Shown piece after piece: positions 23,260 to 34,215 of a stretch of 64,000 bases of DNA (positions are counted from its first letter, which is position 1; each line of letters begins with the position of its first letter). The notes below the pieces were generated by a model, which saw only the letters and a list, made by a program, of their open reading frames with translations, did not search any database and was not told the origin of the DNA. The translations under genes and the position numbers were made by a program. Origin of the DNA: Liolophura sinensis (Eukaryota; Mollusca; Polyplacophora; Chitonida; Chitonidae); the NCBI RefSeq assembly GCF_032854445.1, contig NC_088303.1:35841501-35905500 (forward strand). Direction: 5' to 3'.

Positions 23260-25090
23260 AAAGTCGTCATCGTGTGTTGCATAATGTTAGACGTTTTTCT
23301 CAGACTCGAATTGGTCGCTTTGTTTAATTATAAAGCTATAAAGAGCTTTATCGTTTAATGGTTGATAAACTTATATATATTAGATCGTGCTCGAAAATCG
23401 ATACGATTGAACTCCGTATAATTGACACATTTGTACAACTGATTACCTCACAAATTATAGATTTTTATAGAATTGACCAAAAGAAAAAAACATGAAAGAG
23501 TGGTCTTCAGGACCGAAGGCTTCTTTTGGTTGCACTAATTTTGTCACTTAAATATATGGCTTACATACTTGCGTTCCAAATGTCAATTATATGATCTGGT
23601 ATATGAGACAGAACCACGTTAGATAGGATGGACAACTAAAGGAACAACATGTACGCATATGTTTGGGGCGGGGTGGGTGTAATTAGAGTAGAAATCACAG
23701 ATTCGCTCCATAGACACGTGGTTCCGTTCTGAAATGGACAAAAGTAAATAGGTCTGTGTGGTATACGTAATATCCGTGTGTCACCATAACTATAGCAAGA
23801 TCCGTCACCCCTGTTATTTCACCACCACCATCCCCACCCACCCATGTCCTCCTCTCATAACACCACTGTCAGCACCACCAACAAACTACTCCCATTTCTC
23901 CACCCAGACCGTCGGTAGGCAAATTAAAAAGGCAATAATTTACGACTTTCATCCAAATGGCCACCAACTGTTTCGACCTGCTGTCATTCCTTCGGTACAG
24001 TTATTTCCTTGTAGCGTGCATCAATTAAACAGGTTAATGCTACACATGATATGCAGTGAGGAAATCTCTAAACTGCACTATACACATACATGCATAATAC
24101 ACACGTCTGTATAACCTGTAATATGTCGAAATAAATACAAATTATTGGTTTATGCTATATCAATAACTAGAACTGCGTTATCAGGAATGCATATAAATAT
24201 AAATAAGTAATGGTTATGAGGAATGTAATTAAAGATAGTTTGCATTTTGCTACTAACAGTGCCTGTCTCCATACATTTAGGCTACAAATATATATGGCTA
24301 TGCATTCAACAGTGGTCAACACAATATAACGTACCGGTAAAGTAAGCTATCTCAGACAATGGTTCACGTTTATTATTTACGAATCTTTTGAGAATAACCT
24401 AATTTGCAATTAACGCCTGTTGTTATAACGAAAGATTCGGCATGCATGTATGCTTTTACTATTTTGGACACCTTAATTCGTCAGCTTAAGGATTGAAATC
24501 GGTTATCTTGGATATCATAAGGCGAGGTAGAAGTAAACTTGCCAAGTGTTGAATGTCCATGTTAGCCTACTACAGAGCATATCTACTCCTACCACGAGAT
24601 ACAGTGATACGTGACTTGGGTTCCCCCACTACGACTCCTACAAACTGTCTTGCATGCGAATTAGAACACCAGTTTGCGCAAGTTACACCGTTTATGCATA
24701 GCCATATATGGGCCTAGGCCTATAAAGAATCGTCCACAAAGTCTGTCCACTTTGGAACTTCAGGTTGTCTGGAAAGCTTTATGCAATTCCATGCGTCCAC
24801 TGAATGAGGCCTATCCATAGATCTAACAGCTAATATATTCCACGTTAGAAGCTGGTCGAAGATATAGCCCTATCTAGGTATGAGGCGTATATAGGCATGA
24901 ATGTGACTATAGGATATTGGACTTTTGGTTCCGGTTCCCAATATACATATACACGGTGTATAGAATCGCCAGGAATGCAGGCCTAAATGGTCCACCCCAT
25001 CCGACAGGTGTTTTTACGGCTATGTCTGCCCGATGAAAGACAAAGCGTTTAGGTAAACACGAGTGTTGAGCAGAAAGATAAAGATAGCCC
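23260..25090. other. No gene recognised
   Basis: Unique-looking DNA with a Pro/Thr-rich chance frame at 23,758-24,114 over a CA/CC-rich patch. No exon or element is supportable. Confidence 0.5.
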
Positions 25091-25095
25091 GGTGA

Positions 25096-25327
25096 CTATT
25101 GTGCGTCTACGAAGACTGTTGAATAAACTGGTCGCGGCGACTCTGGAATGTGAAGGAATGGTGGAGCCCTAGGCCGAATCGAGGCGCCACCTATCGCTAT
25201 CAGCGGAGATTCGCGACACGCAAATCTACTCTCCGAATTTAGGAAGTTGCCTGTGCCCCAGAGTGATGACAACACAGACATTCGCCTGACACAGTCCACT
25301 GCATGACCTAAATGAAAGAATTCTAAG
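25096..25327. other. CpG-dense candidate exon, strand ambiguous
   Basis: On the plus strand this segment ends at 25,327 in a near-perfect donor (CTAAG|GTAAGT) and could be a 5' non-coding exon. On the minus strand a strong acceptor (ttctttcatttag, first exon base 25,307) opens a frame of 69 codons ending in TAG at 25,096. That frame would be a terminal coding exon of a gene on the opposite strand, with an internal ATG at 25,281. The peptide is Ser/Pro-rich without a known domain, and no AATAAA follows closely on minus. The plus reading fits the neighbouring promoter signals better. Both are inference. Confidence 0.35.
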
Positions 25328-25371
25328 GTAAGTTAACCGATGTATTAGTCCATTTAACAGGCACCAGGTAA

Positions 25372-25440
25372 GTGCCGAGTGGTCTAGTTGGATAGAGGGA
25401 CAAACTTTTGGAAACTCTCAAGTTCTCCGATCGGCAACTC
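25372..25440 (+). repeat. tRNA-like remnant (A box) in promoter region
   Basis: tgccgagtggtctagttgga contains TGGTCTAGTTGG (25,380-25,391), which fits the A-box consensus and tRNA-Ser/Leu 5' halves. The B-box side (agttctccgatcg) is degraded. It is probably a SINE head fragment. Confidence 0.35.
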
Positions 25441-25592
25441 AACTCGAAGCCACGGCATAAAGTTTCGGGCTCGCGCTGAGATTCTTCGCTGACAAAATGG
25501 CGGCCAGTGCCATGCGTAAACTTTGGTTCTCGTCAACTGATTCCTTCGGCGATCACACGATTCCTTCTCGCTGGGGCTTTTAATTTGGGCAA
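25410..25592 (+). promoter_or_regulatory. Candidate promoter / first exon with YY1-type motif
   Basis: CAAAATGGCGGCC at 25,493-25,505 is the classic YY1 sequence, found near transcription starts with its ATG in the sense direction. The surroundings are CpG-dense (tttcgggctcgcgctgag, cttcggcgatcacacgattc). A good donor, CAA|GTGAGT, follows at 25,592/25,593, so a short first exon could run from around the motif to 25,592. Downstream of about 26.1 kb the CpG frequency collapses, as expected where a methylated gene body begins. No TATA box is obvious. The start point is not determinable from sequence. Confidence 0.45.
25497..25583 (+). CDS. Short upstream ORF in candidate first exon
   Basis: The ATG inside the YY1-type motif opens a 28-residue frame (starting MAASAMRKLW) that ends in TAA at 25,581-25,583, nine bases before the candidate donor. 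Because it closes within the exon it cannot be the N-terminus of a larger protein unless another donor is used. If the exon is real, it would be an upstream ORF in the leader, or simply part of the motif. Its product, if any, is unknown. Confidence 0.2.
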   Translation: MAASAMRKLWFSSTDSFGDHTIPSRWGF

Positions 25593-28500
25593 GTGAGTGT
25601 AATTAAGCTATTTTGTTACTATGGAGAAGATAAAGTTAACTGTGGGGCGGCTATATCGAGCATATGAGATGTACGGTGAGCGCTGTATTTGGAAGAGGGT
25701 GTGTGACCTGTGAGCATTGATACTGGCTCAGCCGGTCCTCGCTCACTCTTACACACTGAGGACTGCAGTCAGTCGTGTCCTATGTAACCTACATTTCACC
25801 GCCAACCACCGGCGCCCCATAGCAATCTACCTTTCAGATGCGCCCCGTAAATAGGCAGCCTTCCCTCCTGTTCATCACTATTCCATACATTTATTAAGCT
25901 CCCAAAATAGCGCCATTTACATAGTCACGGGACAATGTACTTGTTCATGGCCCCATCATCACCACAAGTCTATACATTAACGTTCAGTCTTATACTACAT
26001 GTAAATCAGTGAAGTTACATATACGTCTGTGTAGGCACATACATAACTTCGTCAACACTTAGGCTCCTGCCTGCGTTGCAGTAAATTAGAAGATGACAAA
26101 TGCCTTAATTAGATCTCTAAAGCTGCCAGTCAAGTCACCCAGCTAGGGTTTGGTAATAATCACATCTTAATATAAATTTTTTTTTTTTAGTTTATAGAAT
26201 TTTTAAAAATTATTATCTGTTGTCGAATTTCTTGTGACTTCAGTATCTCATTCCTATTTAGTTTTTCTTTGTTAAGTTCTAGGTTAACTTATTGTCTGCT
26301 TTGGAATTTCTGTTCAACTACAATTATAAGCCACTTTCTTTGCAAATAAAATTTTCCTCCTACATTATGTTAAGTATACATTGTATGTACTTGAATTTCT
26401 TGTCACCCTTCCTGTGCAATTCTGCTAAGATGTACATTGAACTTTCAGCATTATTCACAATGTTTAAATAAAATATTAAAGCTTTAATTTGGTTCTCAAA
26501 ATCTTCTGTGTCTTTTCATGTTGATCATCATGTGACGTCAGACATGTTTACATAAGTCTATTGTCTGTTGCATAAGCGCAGTAAACTCTGGTGTAGATAA
26601 GTGACAAATTTGCTGGACCACTTTTCAGAATCTATAATGTGAATCAAAACTGCCTAGAAAGTTTCCACTGAGCAGCATTCGGTGCAAGTGGGTGATATTC
26701 TACTGTATGTTTAGCTGCATTGGCTGTACCCGGTTTGTTGTAGCCCTCAGGCCTAGCAGTCGGTGCTCAGTTAAATTGGGCCATTATCAGTGTGCCACCC
26801 TACATGGCTTTGCACAGGCTGCCTTATCAGACCTTTTGAATGTCAACTGGGCCCCCATTTTGTGTGGAGAGGTAAATCCCAGCCCTGAGCAAGGTCCACA
26901 GCTCATCTCAGGCTGGCACTGTACAATGTTAGCTTTGTACGGGGTCACAGTCTAGAAGCACCTGAGATTCATACCTGTTAGGAGTGTTGCTCTAGTATAT
27001 TTGTTCAGTCAGTCTGGCTATACCTGGACAGATTCTCTCCAGGCTATGGTTGGATGCTTGTAGCCATAGTGGCTGTTCCCTAGCTGGCTTCTCCCAACAG
27101 GCACTTGTACAAGTTTTGAACAGCCAGGGAAAGGCACTGCAGTATTCGAGACATCATTCAAGCGTACAGGAATTCAATATTCTATTGAAAAATGTCTCAG
27201 TAGAGTAGTTCACCATGTATTGCTTTTTTTGGCAGCAGGGATCTGGCAATTGACATTTAAGGAAACACCCATCTCAATGGCCTTTATACGATAGATATAA
27301 ATTAAAAAAAAGAAAGAAAAAGAACCCAAAATTTGGTTGGACATATGTAGCTTCCTGTCATCAAGCCGTTCATCGTAAAATATGATGTTTAACAGATATA
27401 CAGCACTTTTGGTGGACAGCTGAACATGCTGCAATAGCTTAGTTTCTTTAACTGTTTACTTGGCTCTATGGAATCTCGGCACATGTATAAATGTAAATTG
27501 TTGTTTCAAGAGTACTGTCACATGGCACATGCCAATTGCTACATGCACATGTCAGTATTAACAGTGATATAAAGGTCAGCAAGCAACATTAACTTTCCAT
27601 GACACATAGATTTGCTTGTAAGGTACCAGTGTGGTCATGACTGTGGTCATCAACTGCATTTCCCATTCCTGTTCCTTCATTTCACATTTAGCGTATTACT
27701 TTCAAATGTTTGGAACAAAGGAAAAAGTTATATTTAGCCTAGCAATTTTTATATTGATCTGCTTGCAGTTGAAGAAGCCTGTTCGGAACAAGGAAGTGAA
27801 TCTTAGATTCACCTTTGCATTACAATATTTTCATCAATACATTGATTAAAGCAACTGTTATTGATTATGAGCTGAGGAAGTACTACTGTTTACAGTCATC
27901 TAATTTTCCTCTACATTTACACATGTGTAGTTCTGTTGGTCATGAGAATTTTGTTGAAGTTGATTCAGTCAATGGAAAAATTGTATTAAAATAAATAATA
28001 ATATCTGTCAGAAGTTTGTATTCCTGTCACCTCATTCTTGCTATTAGAGGAAGAATTTTTGATTCTTGGTGTTATCTTCAAAGAATATTTCCACTTGCAC
28101 ACAAAAATTTCGTATGCTGAAGTTGGGGAATAATTTGGAAATGAAATGTCCCATTATTTTACACCTTAAGATTCACATTTCTTGAAAGTTAGTGTTTTGG
28201 CCTTTTGTTGTCTTTTTTTATTATTAATGTTTTTTAAGATTCATGTACTAGTACATGTTGTCACTAAAGGAGTTGTTTCCTGCTCTTACTCTTTGTGGCG
28301 AACTGTGTGTTATCTCAAGACAACAACTTGCTCCACTGTCACATCATTCGTGGCTGCTGTGACAGTTTCGAAAGAGTCTAAGTCAGTCCAGATTGGGATC
28401 CAAGTCTTCTAAGTTAGCAATCTTGAAACTTTGTTGTTTGTTCTCAGCATAGTGATAGAAGCCAAAAGTACTGGTCAGCAAGTACCTTTATAATGTGACA

Positions 28501-30780
28501 CTGGTGGTGTGTCGTGTCTGGTGCCATGACATGATGCACCAGCGAAACAGCAGAATAAGTGTAGCGGCATTCAGACACCCTGTACAAGCAAAGGTGATGG
28601 GCTGACAGAACAGAATTGAGACTGCCGTAGATATAAGATGACACCAACTGAACAGGATAGACATAGTGCTGAATGTCATGCTTTTGTAAACCTTAAAATG
28701 CAGATGTGTAGTGAAGAGATTTGTTATTGGTCTTAAAAGACAGTCAGGATGATACTCTGTAATCGAAGTTATAAGTTCAGAAGATTTTCATTAGAGATTG
28801 AAATAGAATGTAAAAAATATAATTGTAGTTTTTGTCCTTAAAACCCAGTTTAAATGATGCATGTACTTTAATATGAAATGAAAGAGTTCTTTGTATTTAG
28901 TTTTATGAAATAGGAGAAGTAAAATCAATTTTGATCAAATGTGAAGACTGAATTTTGTTCTGGGCCATAGAAGACTGCATGTCCTCTTTGACTGTGTATT
29001 GGCAGATGGAGATGCCATTATTCAGTGCTGCTTTACACTGGAATTCTCTGCCAGAGCTTATATGCACATATACATGTAAGACCTATTGAGATGAAAGGGA
29101 TATCAAAGAGCAGTTTCAGGAACTTCACCATCTGTTCAAATTTACATGTAGTTTACCATGTACAGAAAAAATAATTACAGCTTTAGATTAGATCATTGTA
29201 CAGACGGTATTTGTAAAATTGGAATTGGTGGACAGTGATAACCTTTGTTGTTTTTTTTTTCTGTTACACATAACGGGCAGAGTTTTTGGAGGCTATTTTT
29301 CATGATTTCTTTTTTTATCATCAGTGGTGTAATTATTTCATTCTTTTCAACTTTGAGTTATTCCTTGTGTGTGCCACTAAAAGACTTGACATACATCATA
29401 CTCATGCAACCGTGCGCAGGCTATGACGTTTCCTCAATCCTAGCCGCATTTTATACATTATAAGGGTACCGTTTTGGAAGTTAAAAAATTTCCAGGGATG
29501 CTTTGAAAGAATAGGTTAATTTTCCCAAAATACATTATGATATGCAACCTGGCATCATAATAAACATTGAGGAATTATGGGGTTATACTTTGGTTACTTT
29601 TAAACAAGTCTTCAAGAAACTTACTTTTCTTGGTGCACCTACATATACATGAAGCTACATCTGTTTAGTTTAGTTTAGTTACTATATTAGTTTTTTCATT
29701 ATGAAAGTACAAGTACTTAGTAGGCAATAAATTAAGAAATAGCTCTCTCAGCCAATAATGGAATATTTTCTTTGCAGTACATGTGCTTCATTTGTCATCT
29801 TTTCCAGAATCAACTGGTCAAAACTGTGGTAACTTCTTTAAATATTTACAGCCTATAAGGTTCCTAAGTTAATTCCACCATCAATATAATCCATTTGACC
29901 AGGTATCAGTCATGCGTGTGTCAGGGCGCGATGTCTTAGTTAGCAGTGAATAGATTAGAGATCAGGCTTAAGACTCTGGTCGTGTGTGAGGTATTGATAC
30001 AGGGCCAGGGGATGAACAGTTATAGCACTATTAAACAGAGGGTAGGGACTGGGGAAGCCTCGGGCTGGGAAAAAGACCACATGTTGCATGGAGCAGCAAA
30101 TGATGCCAGCTTGTCACAATGAGGATGTCGTCTTACATGTACACATGGTTAATTCCCTCAGAAAGACAGCTTAAGTCGGTTGTTACTACCCCAGTGTTGA
30201 TGCCATTTCTGCTTCCCGCCAAGTGCCCCCATATATCTGCCTGAGAGACTGATTGAGCAGGGGCCCTTGCCTGTGGAGTGGCACGGGACAATCAATTGTA
30301 TTTACTCCTGCCACGTAGTCAACACACAGCCTACAAGACAAGGCCTCTGTGAAAGTGTCACCCAATGGAAATGGTGGGCTAGATGGGCCAGGAAATTGTA
30401 CCCGAACATCCTGTGTCTCCCCCCCCAATATTATAAAGTTCATATGTGCACAGCATTAGATTAACTGTGGAGGCCACTTAAACTGGGGAAGGGGGGGAAA
30501 CTGGCCCTCTCGCAAACTGGAATTGCCTTTTCCTGGACTGGGAATAAATTATAGCAAGGTCTGTGGCTGACAAATTCAGGGGGAAAAAAGGTGCTAGGCA
30601 CAATGTATGAATTTGGAATGATAATAAATATAAAACTTGGTGAGGGACATTTGCTGGCAGATAAACTGAATCAATAAAAGGACTGAGGTTATTAAGCAGG
30701 CACTCAGCATAAAGGATAGGCAGATTCAGATAGCTCTACAGAAACCTGTTGCTCATTGAGGCGCTCCACAGGTCTCGCAG

Positions 30781-30860
30781 AAGACATCACCCTCTGTCAC
30801 ACTCCTCTGGTCTAATATTCGCTCAGTTCAGAGAGGCTGGACAGGATGGCCTGTTTGAAG
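30781..30860 (+). other. Candidate alternative 5' exon
   Basis: The segment ends in a strong donor (TTTGAAG|GTAGGT at 30,860/30,861). It starts after tctcgcag or, alternatively, after ctccacag at 30,771. Both acceptors are weak in pyrimidines. It includes an ATG (ATGGCCTGTTTGAAG, 30,846-30,860) just before the donor, and local CpGs are kept. It could be a 5' untranslated exon of the plus-strand gene. Coding use is unproven. Confidence 0.25.
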
Positions 30861-32304
30861 GTAGGTGTTGGAATAGTTTTCAAAACAAATTTCTGTCATT
30901 TGAAAACATTGCCAGGCTGAAGAATCCTGCTGAATGGTTGTGTTTGTTTGGGTTTGCTTATGCCATTATTTTGAGTGACAGGCTGACAATGGTGCCAATA
31001 TAATACATGTATATAGTCTATGTATAGTTTGGTATGATGAAGGCATGTACACATTTCTATACAGTTGGATAATTTGGATTGGAGTGTATGTAATATATGG
31101 CAGCTATTTAGGCCATGATTCAATGTCCACAAGTTCCATTTATGCCTTGATACTTTGACACTACACATACCCACTTTCATGTTTGTTTTACCTACACACT
31201 TCTGGGTTCAAATGATATTGGCTTCATTGTTGCCTTGAATCATTTTGAATTTTTTTCAATTCAGGGACAGTAGTTAAGTTATGGACGGCAAATAGAATAC
31301 ATCACATAAATCAAAGACACATAACATTATTAGTTGACACTGCTGTGAACAAAGGAAATTGTATGTAAGTAAATTATAATGTGAAATAATATGGCAAAAC
31401 CAATGTTTAGAAAAAGTGCAATAAGGAATATTCTGGTACATCTATTTTCCTTGATACTATAATATGTTTTTATTGTTTTAATGGGTTTGTACTTAATCAT
31501 TGTGTTACTTCTCAGTGTCATTATTAGAAGCATAAATATATTTGAATACATGTTTTTGGATGGTATTTAAACTGCTTTTTCTTCTTGCTGGTTCACAGGA
31601 AAACTGCTTACACATGTACATTGTTCCTGTACATGTAGCTTTCAGGAAAAGGATTTTGTTAATTATGAAATGGTTTCTGATGTTGATGCCTATTTTATGA
31701 TGATGATGTAGTTGGTTCTGAATCTGAAGCACTAGAGTTTACGCTAAAGCCAGAGTTTAAAAATAAAATATTGAATTAGTAGCTCAATAGTTAGAAATTG
31801 TCTGGGATGAACTAAACTTCAATTTCTGTTGAAATCAGGTTGTCCTTTTTTCACTTGTGCACTATTCTTGTGTATTATGAAAACTTTATCACAACATATA
31901 AGCGTTGTCTGACCTTGCCGCAGGCCTAGCTTTGGTAAAAGTTAAACTCCACGTACATGTTAAGACAGAAGTGCATAGGTACATGTATATGTACTTGGAG
32001 CAACTATGGAATTGTGATTTATATGTGAATTGTATGTTGGTATTACCACCAAGTTGTCAGTTAAAGGGCTTTGGGATTTATGATTCTCTGCACACAAGGA
32101 TTGATTTTTGCCTTGGGTTTGATACCAGTATATGTTCACGTACTAATAATGGCTGTCCCTCACCGCGTGTGGGGGCCTTGGTGACAAGAAGTGGACGACA
32201 ACGGCCATGTGGCCGATTGCATAGCGTAATACTTTGTGAAAGACTGTTTGTCTTAAAGAAGTATGGGGTGTATGTCACACATGGAAACGTCTGTCATTAA
32301 CTTG

Positions 32305-32370
32305 CTGAAGGTCGGTGATTTGCCCTGGGCTCTCCAGTTTTCTCCACCCATAAAATAAAACAGATATGTA
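32305..32370 (+). repeat. Diverged SINE body fragment
   Basis: cttgctgaaggtcggtgatt, tgccctgggctctccagttt and tctccacccataaaat followed by A-rich atgtaaataatt resemble the distal body (gggctctcc.gtttcctccacc) of the mollusc SINEs elsewhere in the window. The fragment is short and old. Confidence 0.5.
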
Positions 32371-32443
32371 AATAATTAAAAGTGGTTAAATTCAAGAAAG
32401 GGTGGAGCGCTCCCTTCCAACTTCTCCGTCTCCTTCTCTGTCT

Positions 32444-32466
32444 CCCCCCCCCCCCCCCCCCCCCCC
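32444..32466. repeat. C homopolymer (23)
   Basis: Uninterrupted C run. The overlapping Gly/Arg-rich minus frame is an artefact. Homopolymer length may be unreliable in the assembly. Confidence 0.95.
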
Positions 32467-32477
32467 ACTTCCTAAAT

Positions 32478-32612
32478 GTAGTGCAGCTGATTGGCCTCTG
32501 ACCAGTAATTGAGGTTATGGGCTCGAGTCCAGCTCTCACTGGTACAGCTGTGCTTTTAATTCCTGAGGTTTGGCAGGCGCCTGGTGATGCCCAGTGGGTA
32601 AATCTGAATATT
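32478..32612 (+). repeat. tRNA-derived SINE head (same family as 6.06 and 7.5 kb)
   Basis: ttgaggttatgggctcgagt followed by ccagctctcactgg has a B-box-like ggctcgagtcc. The left flank ggcctctgaccagtaa belongs to the usual head, and the right part gaggtttggcaggcgcctgg continues the body. Orientation is plus. Confidence 0.55.
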
Positions 32613-33984
32613 TAATTCTTTTGAGTGACAGATTCTTGAATATGGTGCATAGAGGAAAATCTGTTCTAAAGGTTAATTGGAAAAATTAGATTTTAAGTGA
32701 AGAAATTAAAGGAAATGAAAACACAGGGACGCGAATTCTACTCCATAAGTTTGGAATATGTTTGTATTCATTTTAAAGCATTGCAAGTTATCAAGTGTTA
32801 GCAAATTATTATAGTGCAGTTGAAACGAGTAGACCTTTGTTTTTGTGGATAGATGAAGAAAATGTGTCTGAAAGTTTTTTTGGAGTTTCTTAAAGATACA
32901 GTATATAATATTAATTTCTGGAATGGCTGTTGCTTAGGTTACAAGAAGTTCAGAAAATGAGAACAGGATGTTGGAAAATCCCAATTTCTGGTGGCATTTC
33001 CATTACAGACAATATTAGTTTTTCCTGCTCTCTCTTTTAGGCCAATGTGTTACTAATCCATCTCTGTTTGGCATGGTGAAATTGGATATGTTCTGCAGGT
33101 CTGCTAGCCACAGAATTCCATCGTAGACACTCTGACTTTAGACCTGATCTACATGCACATGTACTTCCAGAAGTGCCTAAGCTGGACTGGTATTCATTGG
33201 TTGGCAGGCAACACACTTTTGGGGGTTGATTCGTTGCCACAAAAACGTTTAGGCGTGCTCTAAAGGCAAAGTCTTTGACTCCAGTCGACTTTTTTCTGTC
33301 TGTACAATGTAGGCTTCTGTTGGAGCTAGTAGCTTGTAGCATTTCCTTTTGGCCTAGGTATGCCTGGAGTTATTTTTACACATGGTGCCTCGGTGCCTCT
33401 GCCATAAGGTCCTATCTTGGATCCAGACTAGCTCTTGGAGAACTCCGAAATTAAAGATTGGTGGTGCTAGCAATGTGCGAAAAATACAGGATTCCAGACT
33501 GAACGGTTAGTCTGTGCTAGCTTCCTCCGCTGCTCTGCCCAGACATACATGTAGCTGGCACTTGGTGAGCACATGTGGAACTCGGTTCTGGAGATATGGG
33601 GGGTAGCCTCCAAAAAATTAGCCAAATACATTTGGGGGGTTTTGAGTGTTAGTAATCGACCTTAGTTTGGGTGACTTTCTAGCTGCTCCTGTGTCTCTAC
33701 TACCCCCTAACAGCAGTGCTCACAGATTGACTTTTGAGGTATGTAAGGATTGTAAGTAGGTGCAGTTTAGATTTAGAATATTTATTTACATTGTTACATT
33801 ATTGTCTACATAGCCATGATTTAATACATACCTGTGCAACTAACAGTGAGCATGTACTGAAGGCAGTGCATTTATTCTTGCTTTTTTATTATTTATTTCT
33901 TTTCATTATTTGCTTGGGAAGGATGTATTGATGGCGGAGGTTGAGTGTTGCAAGCATTTGCAAAAGCTCATTCTATTGGATTGT

Positions 33985-34215
33985 TAATGGTAATGATGGT
34001 CAGTTTTATGGCTGAAGGAAACAGTAGTACCTGAAGTAAACCACTGACCTTTGGCAAGTTACTGACAAACTTTCCTAAGTGCCATGTATAGATGAGCACA
34101 CGCAAGTGGTATTGAACAAACTTTTCATAGTGCCAACAACAAGAGCAGCATTGTTGGCCACTTGTAGTCACCAAGGTCTGAAGAGCAGTGGGAATCTGAA
34201 GGGCTCTGTCAGAGG
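33985..34215 (-). repeat. Diverged SINE family 2 copy
   Basis: gatggtcagttttatggctg, aaaccactgacctttggcaa, gttactgacaaactttccta and gatgagcacacgcaagtggt match the family 2 body known from mollusc genomes and the order seen at 6.92-7.27 kb. The head at the right end is not preserved. Confidence 0.65.

Noticed and set aside
26692-26955. 87-codon plus frame with possible borders at about 26,751 and 26,872
   Set aside because: The acceptor and GTAAAT donor are only fair, there is no link to a start codon or to the other candidates, and CpG is not retained.
31905-32300. 131-codon plus frame
   Set aside because: No motif, no splice context, opposite strand also open; likely chance plus a diverged repeat near 32.15-32.25 kb.
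33037-33342. Exon after strong acceptor ctctctcttttag at about 33,041
   Set aside because: Two of three frames stop early; the third is open for about 27 codons but only a weak GTCTGC donor is present.
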